DNA of 11,579 nucleotides from RGIG4708 sp045538875 (GCA_045538875.1 JAZQEG010000012.1:1-11579), one strand, 5' to 3'; counted from the stretch's first letter, positions 1 through 8,838 are shown. Translations and numbers: made by a program. Notes: generated by a model from the sequence alone, not told the origin.

Positions 1-3000
1 ATATTTTAAACTACCCTCCAGACCAAGTTCTGCAAGCCATGTATATGTTTTTGCATGCAAATCAAGTACAGGAACATTAATCTCCTTAGCAACTTCTCTC
101 ATTGCTACATCATAGTTTTGATGTGTATCTTTTGGTGTGCCTTCATCTGTAAATGATCTGCGGTTGATAGGTGTAACAAATACAACATTTGCACCCTTCA
201 TACGAGCACCTTGAGCATATTCTCTAAGCCACTGTTCGTATGTTTTGTAGTCTTTGTACGCTTCGGGTACTTCGTCTGTTGCACTTGACCTGTGCTCTTC
301 TTCAAGAGGAGCATATATATCCCATGCTTCATACATATCCAATGTTTTTACATCATTGTGACCAAACTGAATTACAAGATAATCACCAGGTTTGATTGCG
401 TCATATACTGGGTGAATATAACCAAAGTTGTAGAAGGACCTTGTACTTGTACCTGCTACTGCATGGTTAGACACCTGTACATTTTCGCCTTCGATACCAA
501 GCTCAAGCACCTGCGCCCAACCTGTTATCATATTATCCTCTTGCCTTTTTTCAATGGTGTCATAGGTTTGCAAAGTTGAGTCACCAATTGTATATATTGT
601 GGTTAAGCCATCAATAGCTGTGGTGTAATTGTACGAAAGAGGTTCGAGTGTTTCACTATTCCATACAAATGCTTTTGCATACATACCATCTTCGTTTGGA
701 AGATCAATATCAAGCGCTATGCTGCCCGATGCCGAGACTGTTTGAGGATCTGATACCCTTATCAAATCGTCAAACATATCATACACAGCAACAATTGCAG
801 TTGCGTTGTCGGTTGTTGACTGAGTATATTTTGTTACACTCACTTTAGTTACTTTGCCTCCTGCTACAGGTACATACGAAACTTCTTCTCCTGATGTTTC
901 AAATTCAATATTGTCTATTGTGTAGTAAGGAGTTTTAACAACCTTTACATCAAATTGTTTTGTATAATCTGTACCTTTTGCACGGATAGTTGCTGTAAGA
1001 GTAACATCTGTGTGGCCAAAGCCAAGTTGTCTGTTTACAACACCCTCGTTTGAAAGAACATCTGGTTGTGATGAACTCCACGAAATTTGTGTGCCCATAA
1101 ACAAGCCTGTTGTAGGAAGCTCTACATCATATACAAAGGTTGAAGGAGCAGTCAATCTGTCAAGCTCATATTGAGTTGCAACCTGAGAATCTGCTCTGAC
1201 AATCAAATCATCAAGATACATATGATCCGATTTACTGTCAGCACCTACTAATATCTCTCTTATAGTAACAACCTTGTAACCTGTAGGATCTGGTACCTTA
1301 CTCTTTTCATTAAGATCGAGATAATACGGAATGTTTTCACTCTGCAAAACACCATCTATATACAAATCAAAGGTTCGGTTAACATTATCTGCAACAATTT
1401 TCAAGTTGAACCATTGGTCTGTAGGCAGAGTTGCCATATCAGCGTTTAACAAGTTTTTACGGGTAGTTGTACCATCTAAAGTATAACCAATGCTTTCGAT
1501 AGCATTAGCATATGTAACTCCGTCTACTGTTCTTGCAGAACGGTAAATAAAGAACTGTGCAAGTGCACTGTTAAATATGCTGCCGTCTGGTGCTTGATAT
1601 GTAGCATTAATATATAATTTGTGTCTGAATCCTGATTCTTCGGGGAACTTCATATTCATCTGAATTATTGTTGAAGACGGCACTTCTATAGCCTGAGTAT
1701 ATGTAGCATTCTTTGCGGTACCGTCTGCACCTTTAATGTCAAGCATATAGTCGGTGCTGTCGTCAGGAGATGATTTGAGAGTATAGGTATAACCTTCTTG
1801 ATCATCATTATTGACAGTCCATGAACCCAAACCGTTAACACTAGAGTCTATTGAATCGGGATAATCAAATCCATCATAAGCAATAGCTGTGCTGTCTGAC
1901 AAAACAAGGAGTTTAATAACCTTTGAGCCCTCTGCTCCTGATGCAAGATTAACTGATACAGTTACATCAACATATTTGTCCTCATTAGCATCAGGGTTAA
2001 CTGTAGCGTTTAATCCATCAAACGAAATAACGCTTGTATCCGAAGATGTAATGGTTACTGTATCATCATTAGTAATATGTGGAATATTTGCAGTAAAGTC
2101 AGATGTTACATATTTTTGGCCCGAAAGCACATAGCCTGTGAGTGATCCCCAGATTTTTGCAAGTTTGTCATCTGCTTTAACTGTAGTAGTAAATTGTTTT
2201 GTGGCATTTTCACCATTATTTGTAATTGTTGCAGTAAGTGTAACAGGTGTATTCTCGGTTAAAGAGCCAACAACTGCAACACCGTTTGTAAATGTTACTA
2301 CATTTGAATCGGAGCTTTCCCAGCTAATTGTACTGCCAAACTTTGTACCAGCAGTTACCAGCTTGTCGCCATCCGAAACTAATTCATCAACTGTAATATC
2401 TCTCGAATCGTAACCTGCAGCTGCTGCACCGTCAAATCTTACAAACTTAACATCATCAACATACACATCCTGGCTGGCAGGTGTGGCATTTGGCATAACA
2501 AAACCAATACTATTTATATATGAAAGTCTGTAATCTGATGAGCCATTAGCTTCTCTATGATATGCAGGAAGCGGGCTTTCATTTACCTTTACACCGTCTA
2601 TGTAGTAATCACAGGTGCGGGCATCATTGTCGTATACTATACTCAAGTCAAACCAGCTGCCTTTGGGCACTGTACTGCATATCTCTTTTTTTCCTTCGCT
2701 ACCGCCAGACGGGGTATATTTATAGTATAATGTGGCAGTAGAAAAATCAAATTGCAATGAATTAGTGACATATCCTACATAACCGTCAGCGTCGACTTTT
2801 AGTCGGTGCATACCATTAATCATAAGCTCATATTTGTTTGCAGCAGCTTCGGGGAATTTTAATTGCATTGATACAACAGAATATTTGGATGTAAGCTGGT
2901 CGTTATCAATAGCAAGTGATGTTGTAGCTGAAGCAGATGAATTTGATGATTTTGTATGCCAATGGAAAACAGTATCAAGCTCATCATCGGGTGATACAGC

Positions 3001-6000
3001 AAGCTCCGAATAGCTGCCTGTTGATGAAGCAGGTGTTGTAAAGCCGCTTATGTTTGACAAATCCATATTGCGATACGGCTGTTCAAAATCGTATACCAAT
3101 TTGCTTGTAGGCGCATACGCATTTAACTTAACTGTAAAGTCTTTTGTTCCTCTGTTACCGCCAGGAGATCTGAAATTAGCAGTAAGTGTTACTGTTTTGT
3201 TATCTTTGCTCTCGGGGATTGTTACAACTCCAGAAGCATCTACAGTTACCTCTGCATCACTGACATCCCATCGCTCTATTGTAAAATCTTTAAAAATGTC
3301 ACTTGCAACAGGAAGTGCAAAGCCATTGTAAATTTCCGAAGGGATTGCCATTACAGCCTGAGTATAGAGTAGCGAACGGCTATCATTTGTACGCGAAAAA
3401 TTCATATTGTCTATATACATATGTCCGCCCGAGCCATACGCCTTGTTTACACCAAGGTAATATTTATATATGTTACCTTCGAGTATTAAGTTGGTTGAAT
3501 CAACAGGTTCTACCCTTATTGAATTGTTGTTGATTTTAATATTATCGGCATAAATATCGTAATAAACGCCTGTTTGAGTTGGATAATTAGCTGCTCCTCC
3601 GGCACGATACAAAACAACCTTAAAGTTAAACCATTTGTCTGTAGGAACTACCGAACTTACTTTTGTTCCGTTTGCATAAAAGCCTGCGCCGCCATCTGCG
3701 TTGCCAACAGCAATTTCTACATCTACCCATGTGTTGTAACGGTCGGCAGTTCTAAAGATATATCTGTCATTACCTGTGAGATACAAATCCATTGAGGTGA
3801 TATTGTATGCGCTTGTTTCTATGTTTGTGTTAAGCTCTACAAGCTTGTGCGCAGATGCACCTGCATCTACCGTCAATGAATTGATATCAAGCACCTTATT
3901 TTCTGCATTTGCAGGGTCTGCCGCAATAGCCATTGTGCTGTACGCATCGTTTGTAAACAAAGGTGCACTGCCTGTACCTCTGTTAGTTCTTTCAAATTTA
4001 TAACCAGCTTGCAAGTTTGTGCCAGTTGAGTCATTGCGGTCGTAAGCACACTGGATTGCAGATATAAGGTCACCTATATTGTTGTTTTCAAATGTGTATT
4101 TGAGGTAATGCTGTGTATATGTTTCATCATCCTGCATAAGTGAGGATGTAAGCACACCGCGGGCATATGCCTCTTGTTCCAATATAGCTGTAAAATCTTT
4201 GGTAATTGAACTGTCGCCGGTTGTTATTGCAGCAGTAAGAGTTACAGTTTTATTGGCACTGCTCTTAGGGAATGTTACAGCACCTGTTGAAGCATCAATA
4301 GTTACAGATTCATCACTACAGGTCCAGCTGATTGTGCTGCCAAATATACTGCCTTTTGTTGCAAGCTGATATCCATTTGCAATAAGTGAAGGAGCAGTAA
4401 TATCTCTAAAATCGTAACCTGCAGCTGCTGCACCGTCTAATCTTACAAATTTAACATTATCAACATACACATGCTGGTTGGCAGGTGTAGATTTTGGCAT
4501 AACAAAATCCACTTTGTTAATATATGAAATACGATAATCTGCTTTTTGTGTTACACTGTTGTTTTCTCTATGACAAGCAGGCATAGATTCATTTACCTTT
4601 ACACCATTTATGTAATAATCGCAGGTACGCTCTTCATTGTTATAAACAATGTCTAAATCAAACCAGCTGCCTTTAGGTATATTACTTGTTATTTCAACTT
4701 TATATTCCGAACCGTGAGATTTAACAGTGCCGTCATCATTATAGGCACTTGCATCAGCGTATTTATAATACAATGTAGTATTATTCAAATCAAACTGCAA
4801 CGAATTGGTATAAAAGCCCTGATAACCACCTTCACCGGACTTTTTCTTGTGCATACCATTAATTATAAGCTCATATTTGTTTGTAGCTGATTGTGGGAAC
4901 TTTAATTGCATAGATACAACAGAGTAGTCTGATATGAGCTCATCATTATCAAACGGAAGTGATGTTATAGCTTGAGCTGTTGATGCTGATGCTTTTGTGT
5001 ACCAGTCAAAAACAGTATTTAGCTCATCATCGGGAGATGCAACAAGCTCCGAATAGCTGCCTGTTGATGAAGCAGGTGTTGTAACACCGCTGATATATGA
5101 TAAATCCATACCGCGATACGGCTGTTCAAAATCGTATACCAATTTATTAGTTGGTGCGTACGAGTTTAGCTTTACATCGCAAGCTTTTGAAGCTGTATTA
5201 CCGGCAGAAGACTTGAATTTAGCAGTAAGTGTTACAGTTTGCTCGTCTTTGCTCTGCGGGAATTCTACAACCCCTGTGTCAGGATCTACCGTAACCGCTG
5301 CATCACTGGAAGTCCAGCTTATTGTCATATCTTTAAAAATGTCACTTACAACAGGAAGGGTATAACCGTTGTAAATCTCTGAAGGGATAGAAAATACAGA
5401 TGCAGCATATGCAGCTGTTTTATCACCAGTTGCCTGAGCATATGCAAGATTGTCTATATACATATGTCCGCCCGAGCCATAAGCCTTGTTTACACCAAAA
5501 TAAAATTTTGTTATGTAAGCACCGCATCCGCCAGGAGTTGCTGACTCAATAGGAGTGTCATTTACTTTAACATTGTTGGCATATATATCGTAATGAACTA
5601 CAGTTGCACTGTTGCTTGCACGATGTATAATAACCTTAAAGTTAAACCATTGATCTGTTGGAACACCTGTGCTAATTCTTGTTCCGTTTGCATAAAAGCC
5701 TGCACCGCCTTCTGCATCGCCTGCAGCAATTTCGATATCTGCTGCTATTTTTGAGGCATCAAAACCAATTTTAGTGATATATCTGTCGTTACCTGTAAGG
5801 TACAAATCCATATCAATAATAATATCCGGTTTTGTGGCCAAATTAGTTGAAAGATCTACAACCTTATGTGAAGACGCACCAGAATCTATCGACAACGAAT
5901 TGATATCAAGCACCTTGTTTTGTGTACCTGCAGGGTCTGCTGCAATAGTCATTGTGCTGTATGCATCGTTTGTATACGAAATGCCTCTTCTTTCAAATTT

Positions 6001-6228
6001 TTGACCGGCTGTCTGTGTGTAAAAATTAGTGTCAGCAGCGTCATATGCAGCTTTGATGGCAGTAATACTATCTCCAACGGTATTGTCTTCAAATGTATAT
6101 TTTAACAACTGTTCTGCATATGAAGCATCCCCAATAATTGAAGGTGTTACCACTGCATTGGCATTTGCTGTAACAGCCATACTAAAAAGCATAGAAATTA
6201 CAAGCAATACCGAAATAAATCTTTTCAT
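1..6228 (-). CDS. Giant secreted multi-domain protein with a C-terminal CE12-type rhamnogalacturonan acetylesterase (SGNH hydrolase) domain; 3' end outside window
   Basis: One open frame of 2076 codons without a stop, continuing past the left edge. The start at 6228 has an SD (AGGGG, 6236-6240) 7 bases upstream. Residues 1-25 are a Sec signal peptide (MKR, hydrophobic core, AxA sites ANA/ANA). Then: LamG-like sandwich 37-265; Ig-like 266-356; LamG-like 357-607; Ig-like 608-683; the same four domains again at 704-946, 947-1037, 1038-1275 and 1276-1351; an Ig-like segment 1352-1447; a third LamG-like domain 1449-1679; Ig-like to about 1764; a linker; and the SGNH domain from about 1877. Block I is GDST (Ser1884), block II is the Gly in AVAGTSTRSF (Gly1926), block III is GHND (1956-1959), and VTPINRRSF follows. 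These match CE12 esterases that remove acetyl groups from rhamnogalacturonan. Block V (DxxH) lies beyond the edge. The sandwich domains probably bind polysaccharide; this is inferred from shape, not shown. Any wall-anchoring module would also lie out of view. Family call firm, exact substrate inferred. Confidence 0.9.
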   Translation of the reverse strand, partial: MKRFISVLLVISMLFSMAVTANANAVVTPSIIGDASYAEQLLKYTFEDNTVGDSITAIKAAYDAADTNFYTQTAGQKFERRGISYTNDAYSTMTIAADPAGTQNKVLDINSLSIDSGASSHKVVDLSTNLATKPDIIIDMDLYLTGNDRYITKIGFDASKIAADIEIAAGDAEGGAGFYANGTRISTGVPTDQWFNFKVIIHRASNSATVVHYDIYANNVKVNDTPIESATPGGCGAYITKFYFGVNKAYGSGGHMYIDNLAYAQATGDKTAAYAASVFSIPSEIYNGYTLPVVSDIFKDMTISWTSSDAAVTVDPDTGVVEFPQSKDEQTVTLTAKFKSSAGNTASKACDVKLNSYAPTNKLVYDFEQPYRGMDLSYISGVTTPASSTGSYSELVASPDDELNTVFDWYTKASASTAQAITSLPFDNDELISDYSVVSMQLKFPQSATNKYELIINGMHKKKSGEGGYQGFYTNSLQFDLNNTTLYYKYADASAYNDDGTVKSHGSEYKVEITSNIPKGSWFDLDIVYNNEERTCDYYINGVKVNESMPACHRENNSVTQKADYRISYINKVDFVMPKSTPANQHVYVDNVKFVRLDGAAAAGYDFRDITAPSLIANGYQLATKGSIFGSTISWTCSDESVTIDASTGAVTFPKSSANKTVTLTAAITTGDSSITKDFTAILEQEAYARGVLTSSLMQDDETYTQHYLKYTFENNNIGDLISAIQCAYDRNDSTGTNLQAGYKFERTNRGTGSAPLFTNDAYSTMAIAADPANAENKVLDINSLTVDAGASAHKLVELNTNIETSAYNITSMDLYLTGNDRYIFRTADRYNTWVDVEIAVGNADGGAGFYANGTKVSSVVPTDKWFNFKVVLYRAGGAANYPTQTGVYYDIYADNIKINNNSIRVEPVDSTNLILEGNIYKYYLGVNKAYGSGGHMYIDNMNFSRTNDSRSLLYTQAVMAIPSEIYNGFALPVASDIFKDFTIERWDVSDAEVTVDASGVVTIPESKDNKTVTLTANFRSPGGNRGTKDFTVKLNAYAPTSKLVYDFEQPYRNMDLSNISGFTTPASSTGSYSELAVSPDDELDTVFHWHTKSSNSSASATTSLAIDNDQLTSKYSVVSMQLKFPEAAANKYELMINGMHRLKVDADGYVGYVTNSLQFDFSTATLYYKYTPSGGSEGKKEICSTVPKGSWFDLSIVYDNDARTCDYYIDGVKVNESPLPAYHREANGSSDYRLSYINSIGFVMPNATPASQDVYVDDVKFVRFDGAAAAGYDSRDITVDELVSDGDKLVTAGTKFGSTISWESSDSNVVTFTNGVAVVGSLTENTPVTLTATITNNGENATKQFTTTVKADDKLAKIWGSLTGYVLSGQKYVTSDFTANIPHITNDDTVTITSSDTSVISFDGLNATVNPDANEDKYVDVTVSVNLASGAEGSKVIKLLVLSDSTAIAYDGFDYPDSIDSSVNGLGSWTVNNDDQEGYTYTLKSSPDDSTDYMLDIKGADGTAKNATYTQAIEVPSSTIIQMNMKFPEESGFRHKLYINATYQAPDGSIFNSALAQFFIYRSARTVDGVTYANAIESIGYTLDGTTTRKNLLNADMATLPTDQWFNLKIVADNVNRTFDLYIDGVLQSENIPYYLDLNEKSKVPDPTGYKVVTIREILVGADSKSDHMYLDDLIVRADSQVATQYELDRLTAPSTFVYDVELPTTGLFMGTQISWSSSQPDVLSNEGVVNRQLGFGHTDVTLTATIRAKGTDYTKQFDVKVVKTPYYTIDNIEFETSGEEVSYVPVAGGKVTKVSVTKYTQSTTDNATAIVAVYDMFDDLIRVSDPQTVSASGSIALDIDLPNEDGMYAKAFVWNSETLEPLSYNYTTAIDGLTTIYTIGDSTLQTYDTIEKRQEDNMITGWAQVLELGIEGENVQVSNHAVAGTSTRSFYNFGYIHPVYDAIKPGDYLVIQFGHNDVKTLDMYEAWDIYAPLEEEHRSSATDEVPEAYKDYKTYEQWLREYAQGARMKGANVVFVTPINRRSFTDEGTPKDTHQNYDVAMREVAKEINVPVLDLHAKTYTWLAELGLEGSLKY
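2176..4119 (-). repeat. Tandem intragenic repeat, copy B (about 648 codons)
   Basis: Second copy of the four-domain module (residues 704-1351), following copy A after a linker of about 20 residues. The start offset from copy A is 2001 bases; local offset rises to 2042 where indels occur (the 42-base identical stretch is at 3000-3041). Copy B has loop insertions in its first LamG-like domain (for example the region encoding RAGGAANYPTQTGVYYD) and loses residues in its second. The last Ig-like unit is the most diverged. This pattern fits a duplication followed by drift, with some stretches possibly kept alike by gene conversion. Confidence 0.88.
4180..6120 (-). repeat. Tandem intragenic repeat, copy A (about 647 codons)
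   Basis: Encodes LamG-like, Ig-like, LamG-like and Ig-like domains (residues 37-683) of the giant esterase. It aligns with copy B at the protein level: compare LDINSLSIDSGASSHKVV with LDINSLTVDAGASAHKLV, and the shared motifs NKAYGSGGHMYIDN, KLVYDFEQPYR and FVRLDGAAAAGYD. DNA identity is patchy but high; one uninterrupted 42-base match lies at 5042-5083. The Ig-like units also resemble each other inside the copy (TVTLTA motif), so an older half-module duplication is likely. Confidence 0.9.
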
Positions 6229-6235
6229 AACTCTT

Positions 6236-6283
6236 CCCCTTTTAACATAATTTTTGCATTATATATAGTAGTATAAAACAATA
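6236..6283 (-). promoter_or_regulatory. Putative promoter and RBS of the giant esterase gene
   Basis: On the minus strand an extended -10 (TGC followed by TATTGT, 6278-6283) lies about 50 bases before the start codon, with no recognisable -35 at the expected distance (about 6301-6306). A second A/T-rich -10-like box, TATAAT, lies at 6258-6263, also without a good -35. The SD AGGGG is at 6236-6240. A promoter lacking a -35 next to phased repeats would fit activator-dependent expression, but this is inference. Confidence 0.4.
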
Positions 6284-6290
6284 GCACAAG

Positions 6291-6360
6291 TTTTGGAATG
6301 TTATTTTTGGAAAATAAATGTACTTTTTGGAAGTTGGATGTTAATTTTGGCAGGTTTTGG
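6291..6360. repeat. Five phased TTTTGG (CCAAAA) direct repeats upstream of the giant esterase gene
   Basis: TTTTGG occurs at 6291-6296, 6305-6310, 6325-6330, 6345-6350 and 6355-6360 on the plus strand, with a partial match (GTTGG) at 6333-6337. Start-to-start distances are 14, 20, 20 and 10 bases, so four of the five sit on the same face of the helix. The spacing is not a multiple of three, so they are not a protein repeat of the overlapping plus-strand frame. They cover roughly -20 to -90 relative to the predicted start of transcription of the minus-strand gene, where an activator array would sit. No known operator consensus was recognised. Confidence 0.55.
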
Positions 6361-6888
6361 GCTATAAACAATATATACATACTTATTAGCCTTATTGTAT
6401 TGCTGCCAGCATTGGTTTTGCACCAAAAATTTAATAATGGAAAGAGCACGGATATAATCTTTATGATGTTAGGAATAAATGATGCTTTGAAAAGTGATTC
6501 AAAAAAATATGTTACGCCTGAACAATTTCAACACAATTACAAGAGTCTTCTCTATGAAGTGAAAAAGCGTAATCCAGATGCCTTTATAATCATGATGGGT
6601 GCAACATATAATGTTTTGTCAGTTGAAAAACATTGTAAAAAAACGAAGGAGCTTGCACAACAGGAAAATATCCCGTACATAGATTTACACAAATTGTGGA
6701 TGAGCCATTATGATGCAGAGGCTGAAAATTTTGGACAAGGTGACTGGCTAGCAAACGATTGTGATGCTTGTCATCCAACACCGAAAGCTGCACATATTAT
6801 GGCAGAAAATATTTGCGATGAATTTTTAAAGCTTATAAGTGGTAAAACTGATATTTTTTATGGCACAAACAAAGAAGTATTGGTGTAA
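6298..6888 (+). pseudogene. C-terminal half of an SGNH/GDSL-type hydrolase lacking the catalytic-serine block (probable gene remnant)
   Basis: The open frame is 196 codons, but only residues from about 47 on look like a protein family. Block III is GIND (59-62) after the hydrophobic strand DIIFMML, and block V is DACH (156-159) with Asp156 and His159 as the acid/base pair, followed by the usual C-terminal helix. The region before it has no GDS block I and no block II glycine; it is A/T-rich sequence overlapping the TTTTGG repeats, and its hydrophobic run (26-41) may be accidental. No SD precedes the ATG at 6298 or the internal Met codons near 6463. A complete SGNH enzyme is usually about 200-250 residues with Ser near the N-terminus, so this is best read as a 5'-deleted gene. 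The alternative is an expressed serine-less protein. It is transcribed away from the giant esterase gene; similarity between the two SGNH domains is low by eye, so it is not a fresh copy of that domain. Confidence 0.65.
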
Positions 6889-6978
6889 AGGCAGCCTGCA
6901 TCTAAACTTTTATGAATAATTAAAAATTAACAAATAAACATCAAGTTCAATATAAACAAGTAGCTTAATCAACAAATA

Positions 6979-7020
6979 AAAAAGCATTTCTAACGAAAAG
7001 TTCGTATAGAAATGCTTTTT
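6979..7020. terminator. Bidirectional intrinsic terminator between the hydrolase remnant and the acyl-CoA synthetase gene
   Basis: A 14-bp perfect stem (6979-6992 with 7007-7020) carries A-tract/T-tract ends on both strands. An inner 5-bp stem (ACGAA 6993-6997 with TTCGT 7001-7005) continues it across one bulged base (7006), leaving a 3-base loop. It lies 20 bases past the stop of the minus-strand synthetase gene and about 90 past the plus-strand remnant, so it can serve both. The rest of 6889-7039 shows only A/T-rich spacer. Confidence 0.85.
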
Positions 7021-7039
7021 AATAACTAATATTATGTTA

Positions 7040-8749
7040 TCAGATAATATGCTCTACCTTGTTTCTCCTTATTTTTTTGGCTGTTGTTTTTTCAAACTCG
7101 GTGTCACGGATAACCACATGGTCAACCTTTTTGTATGCAGGAAGCTCGCTGCACACCTCAAGAATATCGGCTTTTACTTTGTCTTTGTCTATGCCGCCCA
7201 TGGCTTCAACCTGATCTTTATCAAGGTAAACCTGAGCACAGAGGCTCTCTTCAATGCCGTGCTCATTTTTTACGCTATACACAACAGTTTCCAAAACATA
7301 TGGTATTTGCATAATGTAGTTTTCAATTTCTTCCGGAAAAATATTTTTGCCGTTTGAAAGTATAATAAGGCTCTTTTTGCGACCTGTAATCATAAGCAAA
7401 CCTTTGTCGTTGTATTTGCCGTAGTCACCAGTGTAAAACCAGCCATCTTTTAAAACTTCTGCTGTCATTTCGGGCATTTTGTAGTAGCCCATCATAACAG
7501 TGTCACCCTTTACGCAAATTTCGCCTTCGCCGTCGTCCAGTGCATTTTCAAACTTAATTTCAATGCAAGGGAGCTTAAAGCCAACAGTTGTGCAATCGTT
7601 TGTTTTGTCGGCTCTGTTTACGCTAACAAGCGGGCTGCACTCCGAAATGCCGTAGCCGTTGGTAACAATTATTCCTATATCTTCAAAAAATTTGCCGATT
7701 TCGGCACGCAGAGGTGCTCCACCCGATACAATTTTTTGCAAATTGCCGCCAAAATTTTTGGTAACCGATTTAAACAGCACACTTCTTAAATCTATGCCTA
7801 CTTTACGCAGTGCGTTTGATATCTTTATAAGAATTTTAAGCATTTTGTCTTTGCCCTGCTTTTGTGCAGTAGACCATATTCTTTTGTAAAATGTTTCAAC
7901 AAATGCAGGTACAAGGAAAATATAATCCGGCTTAAAGTACTGCAAGTTTGGTAACACCTGCTTAAGTGAAGAGTTAATTGCAAGAGTTGCATGAGAATGA
8001 ATACCAACAAGTATGCCGCAAACAGCCTCGTAGCAATGATTGTACGGAAGCACCGAAACAGTTTGTGTATAAATGTTTGACACATGCATGCCATAGTACA
8101 CACAGCTAACAAGGTTGTGATGGCTGAGCATAACACCCTTTGCAATGCCTGTTGTACCCGATGTATATGTAAGAAGCTTTAGCGCACTGTCATCTATTGG
8201 CAACTCATCAAAGCTGTGGTCGCCTGCAAGGTAAAGCTCTTTACCTTTTGCAAGTAACTTTTGAAAAGACAAAAAGTCACCTTCGTCCTCATCTCTGTCA
8301 AAACCAACAAAATACTTGATATTTTTAAATTCATCACGATTTTCTATAAGCTTTGCTTCAAATTTTTTGGCATAAAACATAATCTGGCCGTCGGAATGAT
8401 TAACAACATTGATAATATCTGCCATAGGGAGTTCTTTGTCAACAGGTGCGCACACTCCGTTTGACAACAAGCAGGTAAGATATGTTAAAATCCACTCATA
8501 GCTGTTGTCACCTATAACATTGATGTGCTTATCTGCCATATCAATGGATTTAAGCGCAGTTCCAAGGTACGAAATTTGCTCTCTCACCTCTTTGTATGTA
8601 ACTGTAACAATATTGTCCTTGCCAGCTCTGTATTTGTATGCAGCACGGTCGGGAACTGCAGCACATGCTTTGTCCACCATTTCCCTGAGGGTTGTAAATT
8701 TTTCAACCGGATAGTAGCCGTCTACAACTTTCATCATTTTAACACCCAT
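7040..8749 (-). CDS. AMP-forming long-chain acyl-CoA synthetase (fatty acid--CoA ligase family)
   Basis: A 569-residue adenylate-forming enzyme that would activate a fatty acid with ATP, then transfer it to CoA at the inner face of the membrane or in the cytoplasm. Visible motifs: phosphate-binding loop YTSGTTGIAKG (195-205), A5 motif YGISE (366-370), TGD (440-442), the hinge region GRKKS (456-460) and the C-terminal catalytic lysine in AKKIRRN (Lys559 most likely). The stretch SGGAPLRAEIGKFFE before A5 is typical of the long-chain (COG1022-like) branch. The start at 8749 is chosen over the ATG at 8791 because a GAGGTG SD (8756-8761) sits 6 bases before it and because the predicted transcription start lies downstream of 8791. 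No carrier protein, thioesterase or beta-oxidation gene is adjacent, so the role (scavenged fatty acid use versus another carboxylic acid) is open. Superfamily certain, acyl chain length inferred. Confidence 0.92.
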   Translation of the reverse strand: MGVKMMKVVDGYYPVEKFTTLREMVDKACAAVPDRAAYKYRAGKDNIVTVTYKEVREQISYLGTALKSIDMADKHINVIGDNSYEWILTYLTCLLSNGVCAPVDKELPMADIINVVNHSDGQIMFYAKKFEAKLIENRDEFKNIKYFVGFDRDEDEGDFLSFQKLLAKGKELYLAGDHSFDELPIDDSALKLLTYTSGTTGIAKGVMLSHHNLVSCVYYGMHVSNIYTQTVSVLPYNHCYEAVCGILVGIHSHATLAINSSLKQVLPNLQYFKPDYIFLVPAFVETFYKRIWSTAQKQGKDKMLKILIKISNALRKVGIDLRSVLFKSVTKNFGGNLQKIVSGGAPLRAEIGKFFEDIGIIVTNGYGISECSPLVSVNRADKTNDCTTVGFKLPCIEIKFENALDDGEGEICVKGDTVMMGYYKMPEMTAEVLKDGWFYTGDYGKYNDKGLLMITGRKKSLIILSNGKNIFPEEIENYIMQIPYVLETVVYSVKNEHGIEESLCAQVYLDKDQVEAMGGIDKDKVKADILEVCSELPAYKKVDHVVIRDTEFEKTTAKKIRRNKVEHII

Positions 8750-8779
8750 AAAATTCACCTCAATATAATTATTGATATC

Positions 8780-8808
8780 ATTATACATCATATTGCATAC
8801 TATGTCAA
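8780..8808 (-). promoter_or_regulatory. Consensus housekeeping promoter of the acyl-CoA synthetase gene
   Basis: On the minus strand TTGACA (8803-8808) and TATAAT (8780-8785) are both perfect and separated by exactly 17 bases. Transcription should start near 8773, giving a leader of about 24 bases that just contains the GAGGTG SD at 8756-8761. This predicts strong, largely constitutive transcription independent of metF, whose stop codon lies about 30 bases upstream. Confidence 0.85.
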
Positions 8809-8838
8809 TGTATAAACAATATATAAGAGTATTTAAAT

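Noticed and set aside
292..4003. Plus-strand open frames of 60-95 codons across the giant esterase gene
   Set aside because: They lie antisense to a continuous 2076-codon frame with clear domain motifs, lack SDs and resemble no family.
3776..6004. Two similar plus-strand frames at 3776-4003 and 5774-6004 that look like a small repeated gene
   Set aside because: Their likeness is just the antisense image of the duplicated esterase module.
6291..6360. CRISPR array or protein-level repeat in the TTTTGG region
   Set aside because: The words are only six bases with uneven short spacing, far below CRISPR repeat size, and they fall in different reading frames.
8750..8791. Longer start of the acyl-CoA synthetase at 8791
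   Set aside because: It overlaps the spacer region of the consensus promoter and precedes the predicted transcription start; the ATG at 8749 has the SD.
7034..8815. Plus-strand frames opposite the acyl-CoA synthetase gene
   Set aside because: They are short antisense shadows without SDs of a gene with all adenylation motifs.
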